DNA of 64,000 nt from Anaerolineales bacterium (GTDB lineage Bacteria > Chloroflexota > Anaerolineae > 4572-78 > J111). The DNA is taken from contig JABTUK010000004.1 in NCBI GenBank assembly GCA_015075405.1, positions 1,054,001-1,118,000 of the forward strand, given 5' to 3'. Made by a program: the position numbers and the translations under genes. Shown one piece after another: positions 35,886 to 43,715 of this stretch (positions within the stretch are counted from its first letter, which is position 1; each line of letters starts with the position of its first letter). Below the pieces are notes generated by a model, which saw only the letters and a program-made list of their open reading frames with translations, ran no database searches and was not told the DNA's origin.

Positions 35886-37214
35886 TTAATCTCGTTTGAA
35901 CTTACTGTAATCCGGCTCTTCGTGCCGCCCGCGGCGGACGCCTTCGATGTCGAGCATGGCCTGGACTTTCATCGGCAGGCCAAAGAGCTTGATAAAGCCT
36001 TCGGCGTCCTGCTGGTTGTACACATCCTCTTCGCCAAAGGTGGCGTAATCTTCGCGGTAGAGGCTGTAGGGTGACTTGCGCCCGACCAGCATGATGTGGC
36101 CTTTGTACAGTTTCAGCCGCACCGTGCCGGTCATGTGGCGCTGCGTGACGGCTACAAAGGCATCCAGCGCCTCGCGCAAGGGGGTGTACCACTGGCCGTT
36201 GTAAACCAGTTCGGCGTATTTGTGGGCAATCAACTCCTTATAATGCAGCGTTTGCTTGTCCAGGCAAAGCTGCTCCAGGCCCTGGTGGGCTTCCACCAAA
36301 ATCGAACCGCCGGGTGTTTCGTACACACCGTGGCTCTTCATACCGACCAGCCGATTTTCGACCAGGTCTACCCGGCCCACGCCGTGCCGCCCGCCGATTT
36401 CGTTGAGGCTGGTCAGGAGGCTGATGGGTCCCTTGGCCTCGCCGTTGAGCCGTTTGGGGATGCCTTCCTGAAAATCAATTTCGACATACTCCGGCTTGTC
36501 GGGCGCGTCCTGGGGGTCTACCGTCATCTGGTACATGGCCCGCTCCGGCTCGATCCAGGGGTCTTCCAGAATGCCGCCTTCGTGGCTGAGATGCCAGATG
36601 TTGCGGTCGCGGCTGTAGATGGATTTGACCGTGGCCGAGACCGGCACGTTAAATTCGGCGGCGTAGTCGAGGGCATCCTCACGGGAGCGGATGTCCCACT
36701 CACGCCAGGGGGCGATGACCCGCAGGCGCGGGTTGAGGGCTTGATAGGTCAACTCAAAACGTACCTGGTCGTTGCCCTTGCCAGTAGCCCCGTGCGAGAC
36801 GGCATCGGCCCCTTCGAGTTCGGCAATTTCGACCTGCCGCCGGGCAATCAAGGGGCGGGCAAAGCTGGTACCCAGCAGGTACTTGCGCTCGTAAATTGCC
36901 CCGGCCCGGATGGTCGGGAAGATGTACTGGGCAATAAATTCCTCGCGCAAATCTTCGACGTAACATTTGCTGGCCCCAGAGGCTAACGCTTTGGCTTCCA
37001 GGCCGTCCAATTCCTCCTCCTGCCCCAGGTTGGCGCACATGCAAATCACCTCGCAGCCGTAATTGTTACGCAGCCAGGGCACAATCACGCTGGTATCCAG
37101 CCCGCCAGAGTAGGCCAGCACCACTTTTTTCACCCGGGGCCGGTCAGCTTTGCCAGCAGGCGCATCCAGGTTGAGAGTGTGATCTTTTTTCTTTTTATCT
37201 TTATCTTTTGCCAT
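35886..37214 (-). CDS. argG: Argininosuccinate synthase
   Basis: A 442-residue ArgG that joins citrulline and aspartate with ATP. The PP-loop AYSGGLDTS is at 34-42, and GATGKGNDQVRFE, SVMMKSHGVYETPGG-like (VGMKSHGVYETPG) and EPER segments are in place. The N-terminal 28 residues (MAKDKDKKKKDH...) are a Lys-rich extension ahead of the normal start of the fold; an internal start is possible, but no Met fits until later. There is no clear Shine-Dalgarno beyond GGAGAAAT. It is the first gene of the argG-argH pair. Confidence 0.95.
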   Translation of the reverse strand: MAKDKDKKKKDHTLNLDAPAGKADRPRVKKVVLAYSGGLDTSVIVPWLRNNYGCEVICMCANLGQEEELDGLEAKALASGASKCYVEDLREEFIAQYIFPTIRAGAIYERKYLLGTSFARPLIARRQVEIAELEGADAVSHGATGKGNDQVRFELTYQALNPRLRVIAPWREWDIRSREDALDYAAEFNVPVSATVKSIYSRDRNIWHLSHEGGILEDPWIEPERAMYQMTVDPQDAPDKPEYVEIDFQEGIPKRLNGEAKGPISLLTSLNEIGGRHGVGRVDLVENRLVGMKSHGVYETPGGSILVEAHQGLEQLCLDKQTLHYKELIAHKYAELVYNGQWYTPLREALDAFVAVTQRHMTGTVRLKLYKGHIMLVGRKSPYSLYREDYATFGEEDVYNQQDAEGFIKLFGLPMKVQAMLDIEGVRRGRHEEPDYSKFKRD

Positions 37215-37257
37215 GATTTCTCCAGGTAAGTTATATGGATTTTAAGTAAGGGTGAAA

Positions 37258-37338
37258 CAGGGTAGCAAGGTAGCAGGGTAGCAAGGTTGCAAAGCTGCTA
37301 CCCTGCTACTTGCTACCCTGCGACTCTGCTACCTGTTA
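37258..37338. repeat. Facing 8-mer arrays (GGTAGCAA / TTGCTACC)
   Basis: GGTAGCAA/GGTAGCAG units face GCTGCTACCCTGCTAC-type units between argG and the small membrane gene upstream. The unit is 8 bases here, an exception to the usual 7. Confidence 0.75.
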
Positions 37339-37551
37339 CGTTCTGCGCCTAAAATCATCCAGCCGGCGGATGAGCGAAGCGGCCAGACTGGTCAGACCGA
37401 TAATTTCGGTGGCGGTGATGGGTTTGATTTCTTCATCCTCGGTCACGTTGGCCGGAGCTGTAACCAATAAATAGGCGGCGCCAGCGCCCAAAATCGCGCC
37501 GATGAGCGCACCCAGGGCTAACACCTGTTTCTTTTTTGCATCCAATTCCAT
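37336..37551 (-). CDS. Small membrane protein, unknown
   Basis: A 71-residue protein from ATG 37551 (GAAGGGG Shine-Dalgarno). One membrane helix spans about residues 9-30 (LALGALIGAILGAGAAYLLV), with a Lys-rich start inside and an acidic stretch (TEDEEIKP) after it. The Gly-rich helix and following 'IGLTSLAASLIRRLDDF' resemble the small YtxH-like or phage-shock-adjacent membrane proteins, but I cannot name a family. It lies upstream of argG on the same strand. Confidence 0.65.
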   Translation of the reverse strand: MELDAKKKQVLALGALIGAILGAGAAYLLVTAPANVTEDEEIKPITATEIIGLTSLAASLIRRLDDFRRRT

Positions 37552-37777
37552 AAATGTACCCCTTCTATTTTTAGTTTGGGCTAACGGGCGGATTATAGTA
37601 CACAATGAGCAAATTGTGAAGTGTTACCCAAATAGCTTTTTGGTAAAAAAGCTTGCCACATTATCTCTGATCTGTTATAGTTGGCGCCCCACAAATTTTT
37701 CCACAACTCCAGAACCCGCAAGGTCTGCTGCGCGGGACTTTGAGGGTCTTTATAACTAACCTTGGGAGGTATAAACT

Positions 37778-39019
37778 ATGACTCTTCAACCCAAACGCAC
37801 GGTCAATGAATTAAAAGAACTGCGCGCCTTGACCGGCGACGAAAATGGCGCGCAGCGGGTCTGCTGGACCGATACCTGGGCCAAAGCGCGGGCCTGGATG
37901 CGCGACAAGCTGGCCGAACTGCCGGTTGAGATAACCATAGACGAGGCCGGCAACCAGTGGGCTACCCTGAAAGGAAAGTCCGACAAAGCTATGCTTATCG
38001 GTGGGCATATTGACTCAGTGCCCAACGGGGGCTGGCTCGACGGCTGTTTGAATGTGCTGGCCGGGCTGGAAGTGCTGCGCCGCATCGCCAGCGAAGGCAC
38101 ACCACCGGTCACAGTGCGGCTGGTGGATTGGGCCGACGAAGAGGGGGCCCGTTTTGGACGCAGCCTCTTCGGTTCCAGCGCCGCTTCCGGCACACTTAAT
38201 CCCGACGAAGTGCGCGGCCTGACCGACCGCGACGGCATCAAATGGCCCGACGCTCTGGCTCAACACGGTGTGGACCTCGACCGGGCCAGAGAAGCGGGCA
38301 AGCAACTGGCCAATGCCGCCGCCTACCTGGAACTGCATATCGAGCAGGGGCCGGTGCTGGAAAGTCTCAATTTGCCTTTGGGCGTGGTCCTTGGCACGTT
38401 TGGAGTGGAGCGGCATCGCATCACCTGGCGGGGGCAGGCAGCCCATGCCGGTTCAACCCCCATGGACAAACGCCGCGATGCCCTGGCCGGAGCAGCCAAG
38501 CTGGCCCTGGAAATTAGGCCCATTGCTCAACGCATTGGCGACGGCGCGGTTTGCACCTCCGGTGGGGTGGTTTGCAAGCCGGGGATTGTCACTTCCGTTG
38601 TCGAGACGGCGGAGCAGTTGCTCGACCAGCGCCACCTGGATGCGACCAAGTTGGCCTCGATGCTGGACGAAGCCAAGGCGGCCAGCCAACGCTTTGCCGC
38701 AGAGGAAAACATTTCGGTGGAATGGGAACGGCTGTGGCAAATCGAACCGATTCTGTTCCATCCGCAACTTATCGAATTTGCCGACGAGGCCATCCGTGAA
38801 ACCTGCGGCGTATCCCACCGGCTGCCCAGTGGCCCGCTGCACGACGCCGCCGAAGTGGCTCGCGCCGGAGTGCCGACGATCATGCTTTTTGCGCAAAGCC
38901 TGCGCGGCTTGTCGCACACCAAAGTTGAAGACACCCAAGAAGAACATCTGGAACTCTCAGTCCAGGCTCTCGACCGGCTGGCGAGCAAGACGATGGCCTG
39001 GCTGGCTGAGGGTGAATAG
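37778..39019 (+). CDS. M20 Zn-dependent hydrolase (AllC/HyuC/AmaB type)
   Basis: A 413-residue amidohydrolase of the allantoate amidohydrolase/N-carbamoyl-L-amino acid hydrolase/beta-ureidopropionase group. Metal-site marks are GGHIDSVPNGGWLDG (about 72-86, His and Asp), ADEEGARFG (about 121-129, Glu-Glu) and ELHIEQGPVLE (about 191-201), with a late HDAAEVARAG (His ligand). These belong to ring-opening or ureido-cleaving routes for purines, pyrimidines or hydantoins, with release of ammonia and CO2. No allantoinase or hydantoinase gene is adjacent, so the exact substrate is open. TTGGGAGG precedes the ATG. Confidence 0.92.
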   Translation: MTLQPKRTVNELKELRALTGDENGAQRVCWTDTWAKARAWMRDKLAELPVEITIDEAGNQWATLKGKSDKAMLIGGHIDSVPNGGWLDGCLNVLAGLEVLRRIASEGTPPVTVRLVDWADEEGARFGRSLFGSSAASGTLNPDEVRGLTDRDGIKWPDALAQHGVDLDRAREAGKQLANAAAYLELHIEQGPVLESLNLPLGVVLGTFGVERHRITWRGQAAHAGSTPMDKRRDALAGAAKLALEIRPIAQRIGDGAVCTSGGVVCKPGIVTSVVETAEQLLDQRHLDATKLASMLDEAKAASQRFAAEENISVEWERLWQIEPILFHPQLIEFADEAIRETCGVSHRLPSGPLHDAAEVARAGVPTIMLFAQSLRGLSHTKVEDTQEEHLELSVQALDRLASKTMAWLAEGE

Positions 39020-39072
39020 GCGAATGGCGAATGAGCGAATAGATATTTCGCCATTCGCTCATTCACCATTCA
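39018..39072. repeat. Facing heptamer arrays (GCGAATG / CATTCGC)
   Basis: GGCGAAT/GGCGAAT/GAGCGAAT units face ATTCGCC/ATTCGCT/CATTCAC units, starting at the stop codon of the M20 gene. The same unit recurs at 27945-27968. Confidence 0.8.
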
Positions 39073-39091
39073 CAATTACTTCGGGGACGCT

Positions 39092-39544
39092 ATGGAAACC
39101 TTGATGAAAGATTACGGCTGGGTGGGATTGGGCCTGATTGCCGCGCTCAGTGCGGCAGGTGTAACCCTCTTCGGCAGCATTGGGCTGGAAAAGGTTAACC
39201 CTACCCTGGCCACAACCTTGCGCTCGATTATTATGATGCTGACCCTGGTTATCGTTTCGTTGTTTAGCGGGCAGTTACAAACATTGTGGCAGGGCGGCAG
39301 CAACATGGATACGCGGGCCTGGGTCTTCATCGGCCTGGCCGGTTTATCTGGGGCTATCTCCTGGCTGGCCTATTTTGCCGCGCTGCAATTGGGCGTCGCC
39401 AGCAAGATTTCGGCGCTCGACCGCCTGAGTGTGGCCTTCATCTTTGTCCTGAGTATCTTTTTTCTGGGCGAACGCCACAGTTGGCAAGGCTGGCTGGGGC
39501 TGGGGTTGTTGGTCTCCGGGGTGTATTTGATTGCGGCCGATTAA
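39092..39544 (+). CDS. Half-size EamA/DMT transporter
   Basis: A 150-residue protein with five hydrophobic helices and one EamA domain. Most drug/metabolite transporters have two EamA repeats (about 300 residues), so this is a half-size member that would have to dimerise, like the EmrE/SMR-related proteins. The end LGERHSWQGWLGLGLLVSGV is the standard EamA C-terminal motif. Its stop directly precedes the ATG of the GNAT gene, so they are translationally coupled. The first residues METLMK may be trimmed to Met5. Confidence 0.85.
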   Translation: METLMKDYGWVGLGLIAALSAAGVTLFGSIGLEKVNPTLATTLRSIIMMLTLVIVSLFSGQLQTLWQGGSNMDTRAWVFIGLAGLSGAISWLAYFAALQLGVASKISALDRLSVAFIFVLSIFFLGERHSWQGWLGLGLLVSGVYLIAAD

Positions 39545-40057
39545 ATGAAACTGCCCCTTATCCGCGAAGCCCGGCCGGAGGACGCTGAACAACTCCTGGC
39601 CAACCTCCGGCGGCTCATTGCCGAGCCGGATATGAACATTCCCCTGGCCCCCGGCGAATTCAACCTGACCCTGGAGGAAGAACGCCAGGTTCTGGCCGAT
39701 TACGCCGCCGCTGTTAATTCGATTTTTCTGGTGGCCGAGGTTGACGGGGAAATCATCGGAGCATTAAACCTCAAGGGCGGGACGCGCCAGGCAACCCGCC
39801 ATACCGCCGTGCTGGGCCTGTCGGTCAGTCAAGCGTGGCGCGGCCAGGGGGTCGGCAGCGCCCTCATGAGCCAGGCAATTGCCTGGGCCAGGCAAACCGG
39901 GGTGGTGAACCGGCTTGAGCTTTACGTTTATGCTCGCAATCAGGCCGCCATTGCCCTTTATGGCAAGTTTGGCTTTGAGATCGAAGGGCAGCGGCGGCGG
40001 GCCATTTACCAAAACGGCGAATATCTCGATGATTTGCTCATGGCCCTACTCCTGTGA
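39545..40057 (+). CDS. GNAT family N-acetyltransferase
   Basis: A 170-residue GNAT with the acetyl-CoA loop SQAWRGQGVGSALMSQ (motif A, about 94-109) and the C-terminal ELYVYARNQAAIALYGKFGFEIEGQRRR. The last part is the pattern of RimI/RimJ- and phosphinothricin acetyltransferase-like enzymes that acetylate small amines or protein N-termini. It begins right at the stop of the EamA transporter gene, a gene pairing that could combine export and acetylation of an amine. Substrate unknown. Confidence 0.88.
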   Translation: MKLPLIREARPEDAEQLLANLRRLIAEPDMNIPLAPGEFNLTLEEERQVLADYAAAVNSIFLVAEVDGEIIGALNLKGGTRQATRHTAVLGLSVSQAWRGQGVGSALMSQAIAWARQTGVVNRLELYVYARNQAAIALYGKFGFEIEGQRRRAIYQNGEYLDDLLMALLL

Positions 40058-40070
40058 GCATAACTTTCTG

Positions 40071-40099
40071 GGAGCGCAAAAGCCAAGCTTTTGCGCTCC
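40071..40099. repeat. 29-bp palindrome, family B copy 1
   Basis: GGAGCGCAAAAGC/GCTTTTGCGCTCC around CAA, at a convergent gene junction. Copies are at 54833-54863 and, degenerate, at 62386-62410; two of the three are followed by AATCA. Confidence 0.75.
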
Positions 40100-40101
40100 A
40101 A

Positions 40102-40836
40102 TCAGGTAATTAGTTCCTGCGGCAAGTGTTCGACCCAGTTCCAATAGCGAAAATCAATCCGACCATCCTCGCGGAAATCAATGCGGGAGATGGCCGTATT
40201 AAATTTGTAGTAAAAAACGTGCGGGCTGGGCGACTGGTAAAGCAAGGCTTTAATCAAAGCGTCAATAAAGCCCCCGTGCGAAACCAGAGCAATACGTTCC
40301 TCGCTGGCTGCCTGAGCACGCAAGGCCGTAGCGACCCTGATGGCCCGGCTGTGGCAGCCCGGCCAATCCTCGCAGCCGCCGGTCCACCAGCCTTCCTCGG
40401 TAACAAGTTCCGGCATGATATAGCCGGGAAACTCGGCGGCAATTTCTGAGCGAGTTTTGCCGGGGTAGCCCACCGGCTCTCTATTTTCGCCTTCCTCCAA
40501 ATAAATGCCGCCGTGTTCGTGAATATCCAACCAAATTTCGGGCGTCAGTCCCAAAGCCTGGCTCACCGGCAGCGCGGTTTGCAAGGCGCGATGCATGGCG
40601 CTGCAATAGAGTTTGGTGATGTTGTAACCGCGCCGCCGCTGGCTGGCCGTTGCTTCCACCGAAGTCCAATGAGATAGTTCGGGGTTTTTGCCGCTCGCCA
40701 GGTGTTCGGCCAACAGCCGGGCCTGGCGATGGCCCAGTTCCGTCAGCGGCGGATCACTCACCCGCTCAAAATGCTCGCGCTCCGGCGGCAGGGCGTTGTT
40801 AAACGATTGGGCGTGTCGAATGAGAAAGAGTTTCAT
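40102..40836 (-). CDS. Histidine phosphatase family protein
   Basis: A 244-residue phosphoglycerate-mutase-fold phosphatase. The catalytic motif is LIRHAQS (RHA in place of the usual RHG; His is the phospho-acceptor) near residues 5-11, with TELGHRQA (about 34-41) and the second catalytic His in LVSHGGFID. I take ATG 40836 with AAGGAG ten bases upstream. It carries unusual insertions (AQSFNNALPPEREHFE), matching the broad-specificity phosphatases of Chloroflexota and cyanobacteria. Substrate unknown. Confidence 0.87.
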   Translation of the reverse strand: MKLFLIRHAQSFNNALPPEREHFERVSDPPLTELGHRQARLLAEHLASGKNPELSHWTSVEATASQRRRGYNITKLYCSAMHRALQTALPVSQALGLTPEIWLDIHEHGGIYLEEGENREPVGYPGKTRSEIAAEFPGYIMPELVTEEGWWTGGCEDWPGCHSRAIRVATALRAQAASEERIALVSHGGFIDALIKALLYQSPSPHVFYYKFNTAISRIDFREDGRIDFRYWNWVEHLPQELIT

Positions 40837-40896
40837 GTTGGTCAATCTCCTTGCTGCTCAGAATTATACACTTTCCCAATGCCCCCGCCAATAACT

Positions 40897-40925
40897 TTGT
40901 GCAGCCCTGCATCTTGTGGCATAAT
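40897..40925 (+). promoter_or_regulatory. Promoter for Ca/Na antiporter
   Basis: TTGTGC (40897-40902), a 17-base spacer and CATAAT (40920-40925), about 55 bases before ATG 40979. Confidence 0.6.
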
Positions 40926-40978
40926 GCAACTAAATTAAATCAGCAAACAGATTAGCAAATTAACTTCAGGAAACCCTT

Positions 40979-42079
40979 ATGGACACCTTCACTCTGTTAT
41001 TATTCATCGCCGGTCTGGTTTTGCTTATTGGCGGCGCCGAAATACTGCTGCGCGGCGCTACTCGTCTAGCCGCAGCGTTGGGTATCTCACCCCTGGTTAT
41101 TGGGCTAACCGTTGTTGCCTTTGGCACCAGTTCGCCGGAGCTGGCCGTAACCATCCAATCGGCCTGGGCCGGCCAGGGCGATATTGCTCTGGGTAACGTC
41201 GTTGGCAGCAACATCTGCAATGTTCTGCTTATCCTCGGTCTTTCAGCCTTGATTACGCCGCTAGTTGTATTACAGAAGTTGATCTGGCTGGATGTGCCGC
41301 TAATGATTGGCCTCTCCTTTTTAATGCTGCTCATGGGGCTGGATGGTTTCATCGGCCGCTTTGATGGCGCTATCCTGTTTACGGGAATCATTATCTATAC
41401 CGTCTGGTCAATCAGGCAAAGCCGCCGGGAAAGCCGCCAGGTCAAACAGGAATATACCCAGGAGTATGGTTCTGAACCGAGTCAATCACCCCGGCAGTTA
41501 CTATTGTATGTTGGGTTGGTGATAGCTGGCCTGATTTTGCTCACTCTCGGCTCCAACTGGCTGGTTGAGGGGGCTATTGCCCTGGCCAGAACTTTGGGCG
41601 TGAGTGAACTGCTTATTGGCTTGACGATTATCGCCGTTGGCACCTCGCTGCCCGAAGTAGCGGCCTCGGTGATGGCCAGCCTGAAAGGAGAGCGGGATAT
41701 TGCCGTCGGCAATGTCATTGGCAGTAATATCTTTAATATTCTATCGGTGCTGGGTCTGACCAGCCTGGTTACGCCCGGTGGGGTCAATGTGCCGGAAACG
41801 GCGCTCCATTTTGATATTCCGGTTATGATTGCTACGGCGGTGGCATGTTTGCCTATTTTCTTTAGTGGTCACAAGATAGCCCGCTGGGAAGGGGGTCTAC
41901 TCTTTGGCTATTACCTGGCCTACACCCTCTACCTCATATTAAAGGCAACCAACAACACCATTTTGCCTGCCTTTACCGCCGCTATGGTTTACTTTATCAT
42001 CCCGCTCACCTTTATCACGTTGGTGGTTGTCGCCGCGCGCGCGGCGCGAACAAATCGCCAGCCAGCAGCGCCAGGATAA
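40979..42079 (+). CDS. Calcium/sodium antiporter (CaCA family, YrbG-like)
   Basis: A 366-residue membrane protein of the K-dependent Na/Ca exchanger type. The two inverted alpha repeats are clear: alpha-1 with VVAFGTSSPELAVT (about 42-55) and NVVGSNICNVLLILG, and alpha-2 with AVGTSLPEVAAS (about 219-230) and NVIGSNIFNILSVLG. The Glu residues in each repeat bind the cation. It exchanges Na+ for Ca2+ or another divalent metal. It is followed after 5 bases by the HDAC-like gene, so they are co-transcribed. Confidence 0.92.
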   Translation: MDTFTLLLFIAGLVLLIGGAEILLRGATRLAAALGISPLVIGLTVVAFGTSSPELAVTIQSAWAGQGDIALGNVVGSNICNVLLILGLSALITPLVVLQKLIWLDVPLMIGLSFLMLLMGLDGFIGRFDGAILFTGIIIYTVWSIRQSRRESRQVKQEYTQEYGSEPSQSPRQLLLYVGLVIAGLILLTLGSNWLVEGAIALARTLGVSELLIGLTIIAVGTSLPEVAASVMASLKGERDIAVGNVIGSNIFNILSVLGLTSLVTPGGVNVPETALHFDIPVMIATAVACLPIFFSGHKIARWEGGLLFGYYLAYTLYLILKATNNTILPAFTAAMVYFIIPLTFITLVVVAARAARTNRQPAAPG

Positions 42080-42084
42080 CTTTC

Positions 42085-43026
42085 TTGAAAATCTTTTATA
42101 CCGACCACTTTGTTCTGCCACTGCCGCCAGAGCATCGTTTCCCCATGCAAAAATATGCCTTGTTACGGCAGCGCGTGGTCGAATCTGGCCTGATTGCCCC
42201 GGAAAATATGCGCGTCCCTCCCGCCGCCAGCGATGCCGAAATCATCCGCGCCCACGACTCGGACTACCTGCGCCGGGTGCAGCACGGCCTGTTGACTCCC
42301 CAGGAAATCCGGCGGATTGGCTTTCCCTGGTCGCCGGAGATGGTCGAGCGCTCCCGCCGCTCTGCCGGGGCCACCATCGCCGCCTGCCGGGCCGCGCTGG
42401 AAGATGGCTTTGCGGCCAATCTGGCCGGAGGCACGCATCACGCTTTCCATGACATGGGCCAGGGTTTTTGCGTTTTTAACGACAGCGCCATTGCTGCACG
42501 GGCCATGCAGGCCGAAGGCCGGGCGCAGCGCGTCATCATCATTGATTGTGACGTGCATCAAGGCAACGGCACCGCCTCGATCCTGGCCGATGACCCAACT
42601 ATCTTCACTTTCTCCATTCACGGCGCAAAAAACTTTCCTTTTCACAAAGAGCGCAGCGACCTGGATGTTGAGCTTGAAGATGGCGCCGCCGACGCCGCGT
42701 ATCTGGCCGCGTTGGAGAAAGGGTTGAAACAGGCGTTGGCCCTGGCCCAGGCCGATCTGGCGATTTATCTGGCCGGGGCCGATCCCTTTGTGGGCGACCG
42801 GCTGGGCCGCCTGGCCCTGACCAAAGCGGGCCTGGCCGAACGGGACCGGCTGGTGTTTGATTACTGCCAGGCGGCAGGTCTGCCCCTGGCTATCACCATG
42901 TCCGGCGGCTACGCGCCACAGATTGAGGATATTGTGGATATTCATTTTCAGACTATTCGGGCGGCGGTGGAACGGCAAGGGCAGAGGATCGTGGATAGAA
43001 GATGGAAGATAGAGGATAGAAGATAG
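42085..43026 (+). CDS. Histone deacetylase family (AcuC/APAH-like)
   Basis: A 313-residue class II/IV-like deacetylase using TTG 42085 with AGGA upstream. The zinc and catalytic residues are present: HAFHDMGQGFCVFND (His-His area), IIDCDVHQGNGTA (metal Asp and His) and AGADPFVGDRLG (late Asp). Bacterial relatives deacetylate acetylpolyamines, acetyl-lysine on acetyl-CoA synthetase or acetoin-linked substrates. The final residues (DRRWKIEDRR) come from a heptamer array (GATAGAA type) that supplies the stop, so the original C-terminus has been changed. It is coupled to the cation antiporter. Confidence 0.88.
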   Translation: MKIFYTDHFVLPLPPEHRFPMQKYALLRQRVVESGLIAPENMRVPPAASDAEIIRAHDSDYLRRVQHGLLTPQEIRRIGFPWSPEMVERSRRSAGATIAACRAALEDGFAANLAGGTHHAFHDMGQGFCVFNDSAIAARAMQAEGRAQRVIIIDCDVHQGNGTASILADDPTIFTFSIHGAKNFPFHKERSDLDVELEDGAADAAYLAALEKGLKQALALAQADLAIYLAGADPFVGDRLGRLALTKAGLAERDRLVFDYCQAAGLPLAITMSGGYAPQIEDIVDIHFQTIRAAVERQGQRIVDRRWKIEDRR

Positions 43027-43078
43027 AAGATAGAAGATAGAGGATAGAGGGTGGAAGATGGTGGAGGATGGAGGGTTG
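42990..43078. repeat. Heptamer array (AGATAGA type) at HDAC 3' end
   Basis: About ten units of AGATAGA/GGATAGA/AGATGGA in one orientation. It encodes the last HDAC residues and runs into the leader of the next gene, where GGAGGATGGAGGG serves as its Shine-Dalgarno. Confidence 0.85.
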
Positions 43079-43083
43079 TAAAG

Positions 43084-43653
43084 GTGGAAATTAGAGATTT
43101 GCGGGCTGAGGATGAGGAGCTTATTCAACAGGTGGCGGCGATGCTGCTGGCGGCTTTCAAAGAGATGGCTCCCGAGGCGTGGCCGGATATGGAGTCGGCT
43201 TTAGAGGAAGTGCGAGAGTCATTTGGCCGGGATAGGCTCAGCCGGGTGGCGGTGGATGAGGCCGGGACGGCGCTCGGGTGGGTGGGCGGCATTCGCCAGT
43301 ATGACGGGCATGTGTGGGAACTGCATCCGCTGGTGGTGCGGCCCGATTGCCAGCGCCAGGGTATCGGGCGGGCGTTGGTGACCGATCTGGAAGCGCAGGT
43401 GCGGGAACAGGGCGCATTGACCCTATGGCTGGGCACAGATGATGAAACCGGTATGACCACCCTGGCCGGCGTCAATCTCTATCCTAATGTGTGGGAGCAT
43501 GTGGCCCAAATTAAAAATCCAGGCGGCCATCCCTACGAATTTTACCAAAAGCTCGGCTTTGTCATTGTCGGGGTAATGCCCGATGCCAACGGCTGGGGCA
43601 AACCCGACATTTTTATGGCTAAATCCATACGACCGCTGATCACCGACGGCTGA
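43084..43653 (+). CDS. AAC(6')-like GNAT acetyltransferase
   Basis: A 189-residue GNAT starting at GTG 43084; the purine-rich heptamer array upstream provides the ribosome binding site. The acetyl-CoA loop is VRPDCQRQGIGRALV (about 91-105). The segments GWVGGIRQYDGHVWELHPLVV, TLWLGTDDETGMTTL and GHPYEFYQKLGFVIVGVMPDANG are those I associate with the aminoglycoside 6'-N-acetyltransferase group. It could protect against aminoglycosides, or be a housekeeping homologue acting on other amines. The end overlaps a GGCGGTC heptamer hairpin. Confidence 0.82.
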   Translation: MEIRDLRAEDEELIQQVAAMLLAAFKEMAPEAWPDMESALEEVRESFGRDRLSRVAVDEAGTALGWVGGIRQYDGHVWELHPLVVRPDCQRQGIGRALVTDLEAQVREQGALTLWLGTDDETGMTTLAGVNLYPNVWEHVAQIKNPGGHPYEFYQKLGFVIVGVMPDANGWGKPDIFMAKSIRPLITDG

Positions 43654-43690
43654 CCGCAGCCTCTATCGGCGGTCGGCGGTCTTTTTTTAC
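43636..43690. terminator. Facing heptamer hairpin with T-run
   Basis: CCGACGGCTGACCGC faces GCGGTCGGCGGTC and is followed by T7, so this heptamer array doubles as an intrinsic terminator for the plus strand. Its units match those at 5795-5893. Confidence 0.7.
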
Positions 43691-43715
43691 CAGCATAGGT
43701 AAAGGAGCAATCACA

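Noticed and set aside
42163..43128. 321-codon open frame antisense to the HDAC-like gene
   Set aside because: It includes translated heptamer repeats at its start and no family pattern; the plus strand has all HDAC zinc ligands.
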